Origin: DATDAH01 sp036525535
GTDB taxonomy: Bacteria > Actinomycetota > Acidimicrobiia > Acidimicrobiales > DATDAH01
Assembly (NCBI GenBank): GCA_036525535.1
Contig: DATDAH010000282.1
Span: 1-5,791 of the forward strand
Direction: 5' to 3'
DNA length: 5,791 bases
The notes beneath the pieces are model-generated. The model was not told the origin of the DNA, did no database searches, and saw only the letters and a program-made list of their open reading frames with translations. Shown here piece by piece: positions 5,270 to 5,791 of the stretch (its first letter is position 1; each line of letters starts with the position of its first letter). The translations under genes were made by a program, and so were the position numbers.

Positions 5270-5751
5270 CTCCGGACGGTCCACGCCACGGCCGTGCTGA
5301 GCTGGGTGAACACGATCCCGCTCGCCCGGCTGCCATCGGGCACCCGGAAGGCGACCTTGCCCTCGAAGCACTCACCCGCCTCCAGTTCGACGTCGTCGGG
5401 CCACGGCGGGCTCGTGGCTTGCGTCGGCTGGTCGACAGTGGTGCGGGGGACGGTCTGCACCCGGCCTCGGAGTTGGAGCTGCCAGGCCGACGCCTGGATG
5501 GGAAGGCTCGGCAGGGCGCTGGCGCTGAGGCAGGCCTCGGCGTCCGCCAGCAGGAGGCCGCCGGTGATGCGCACGCCGTGCACGGTCAGCGTGACGGTGC
5601 CGGAACGGTCCTCGTAGCTGGCGCCCATTGGCAATGGCTCTTCCACGGTCACGGTGACCGCGGTCGTCGACGGCGGGGCGGCGTCCTCATCGTCCCCGCA
5701 CCCGGCGAGGACCAGGGCGAGCGCTCCCAGAGCCAGGGCACTGCGGATCAT
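5266..5751 (-). CDS. Small secreted lipoprotein, uncharacterised (possible DUF4352-like beta-sandwich)
   Basis: The 161-residue product begins with a lipoprotein signal: one arginine, a hydrophobic core (ALALGALALVLAGC) and the lipobox L15-A16-G17-C18. C18 would be lipidated and anchor the protein on the outer face of the membrane. An acidic, threonine-rich linker (residues 19-38) follows. Residues 50-160 contain alternating strands (GTVTLTVHGVRI, WQLQLRGRVQ, GKVAFRVPDG, AVAWTVRS), suggesting an immunoglobulin-like sandwich. The layout, with ECFEGKVAFRVPDGS before the last strands, resembles DUF4352/telokin-like lipoproteins, but I am not certain of the family. C74 and C128 are the only cysteines after the lipidated one and may form a disulfide. 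The ATG at 5751 is fixed by the signal peptide. It is convergent with the RDD gene, so no operon link is implied. Confidence 0.85.
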   Translation of the reverse strand: MIRSALALGALALVLAGCGDDEDAAPPSTTAVTVTVEEPLPMGASYEDRSGTVTLTVHGVRITGGLLLADAEACLSASALPSLPIQASAWQLQLRGRVQTVPRTTVDQPTQATSPPWPDDVELEAGECFEGKVAFRVPDGSRASGIVFTQLSTAVAWTVRS

Positions 5752-5759
5752 CGGGGCCG

Positions 5760-5765
5760 AACCTA
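5760..5765 (-). promoter_or_regulatory. Possible -10 box (TAGGTT) for the lipoprotein gene
   Basis: TAGGTT fits TANNNT and ends 8 nt before the ATG at 5751, with CGGCCCCG between and no Shine-Dalgarno sequence. The window ends 26 bases upstream, so a -35 element can be examined only in part and none is evident. Confidence 0.4.
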
Positions 5766-5791
5766 CCTGCGGGTGGAGGGCTACGGTCCGG

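Overview
The window is very GC-rich, densely coding DNA from an actinobacterium. A CYP124-type P450, a five-span molybdenum-enzyme layout and a halohydrin-dehalogenase-like protein suggest a soil or marine actinobacterium, possibly class Acidimicrobiia, where the dehalogenase HheG of Ilumatobacter is known. That placement is inference. No mobile element, tRNA, rRNA or CRISPR array is visible, and gaps between genes are short (105 bp at most).

Layout. Positions 1-816 (minus, cut by the left edge) hold the N-terminal part of a membrane-anchored molybdopterin oxidoreductase. It has four ordinary membrane spans, then a fifth preceded by a twin-arginine motif. Positions 852-1595 (minus) hold a short-chain dehydrogenase-fold protein with a Ser-Tyr-Arg triad and an aromatic residue in the nucleotide loop, which is the signature of halohydrin dehalogenases. 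Diverging from it across 105 bp is a complete CYP124-like cytochrome P450 (1701-2975, plus). The P450 ends on a CTAG that is also the stop of the convergent next gene.

The most interesting gene is 2972-3997 (minus), a thioredoxin-fold protein interrupted in frame by a single TGA at 3599-3601. The TGA lies exactly where the redox-active cysteine is expected, in Ser-Trp-[TGA]-Gly-Cys-Arg. Coding continues undisturbed on both sides. A perfect 6-bp stem with a 5-nt loop containing GGGU lies 14 nt after the TGA, within the published limits for a bacterial SECIS. I read it as a 341-residue selenoprotein with Sec133; standard gene calling would split or truncate it.

Diverging from it over 42 bp is a two-gene operon. 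It encodes a protein with tandem 9-residue VDVDDIVRR-type repeats (4040-4753) and, overlapping by ATGA, an RDD-family membrane protein (4750-5259). Six bases further on, a convergent gene (5266-5751, minus) encodes a small lipoprotein. The two proteins of this operon probably act together at the membrane. The other genes have no evident shared pathway.

Most starts lack a Shine-Dalgarno sequence. They have a TANNNT or CANNNT hexamer only 6-9 nt upstream, as expected for leaderless actinobacterial transcripts.
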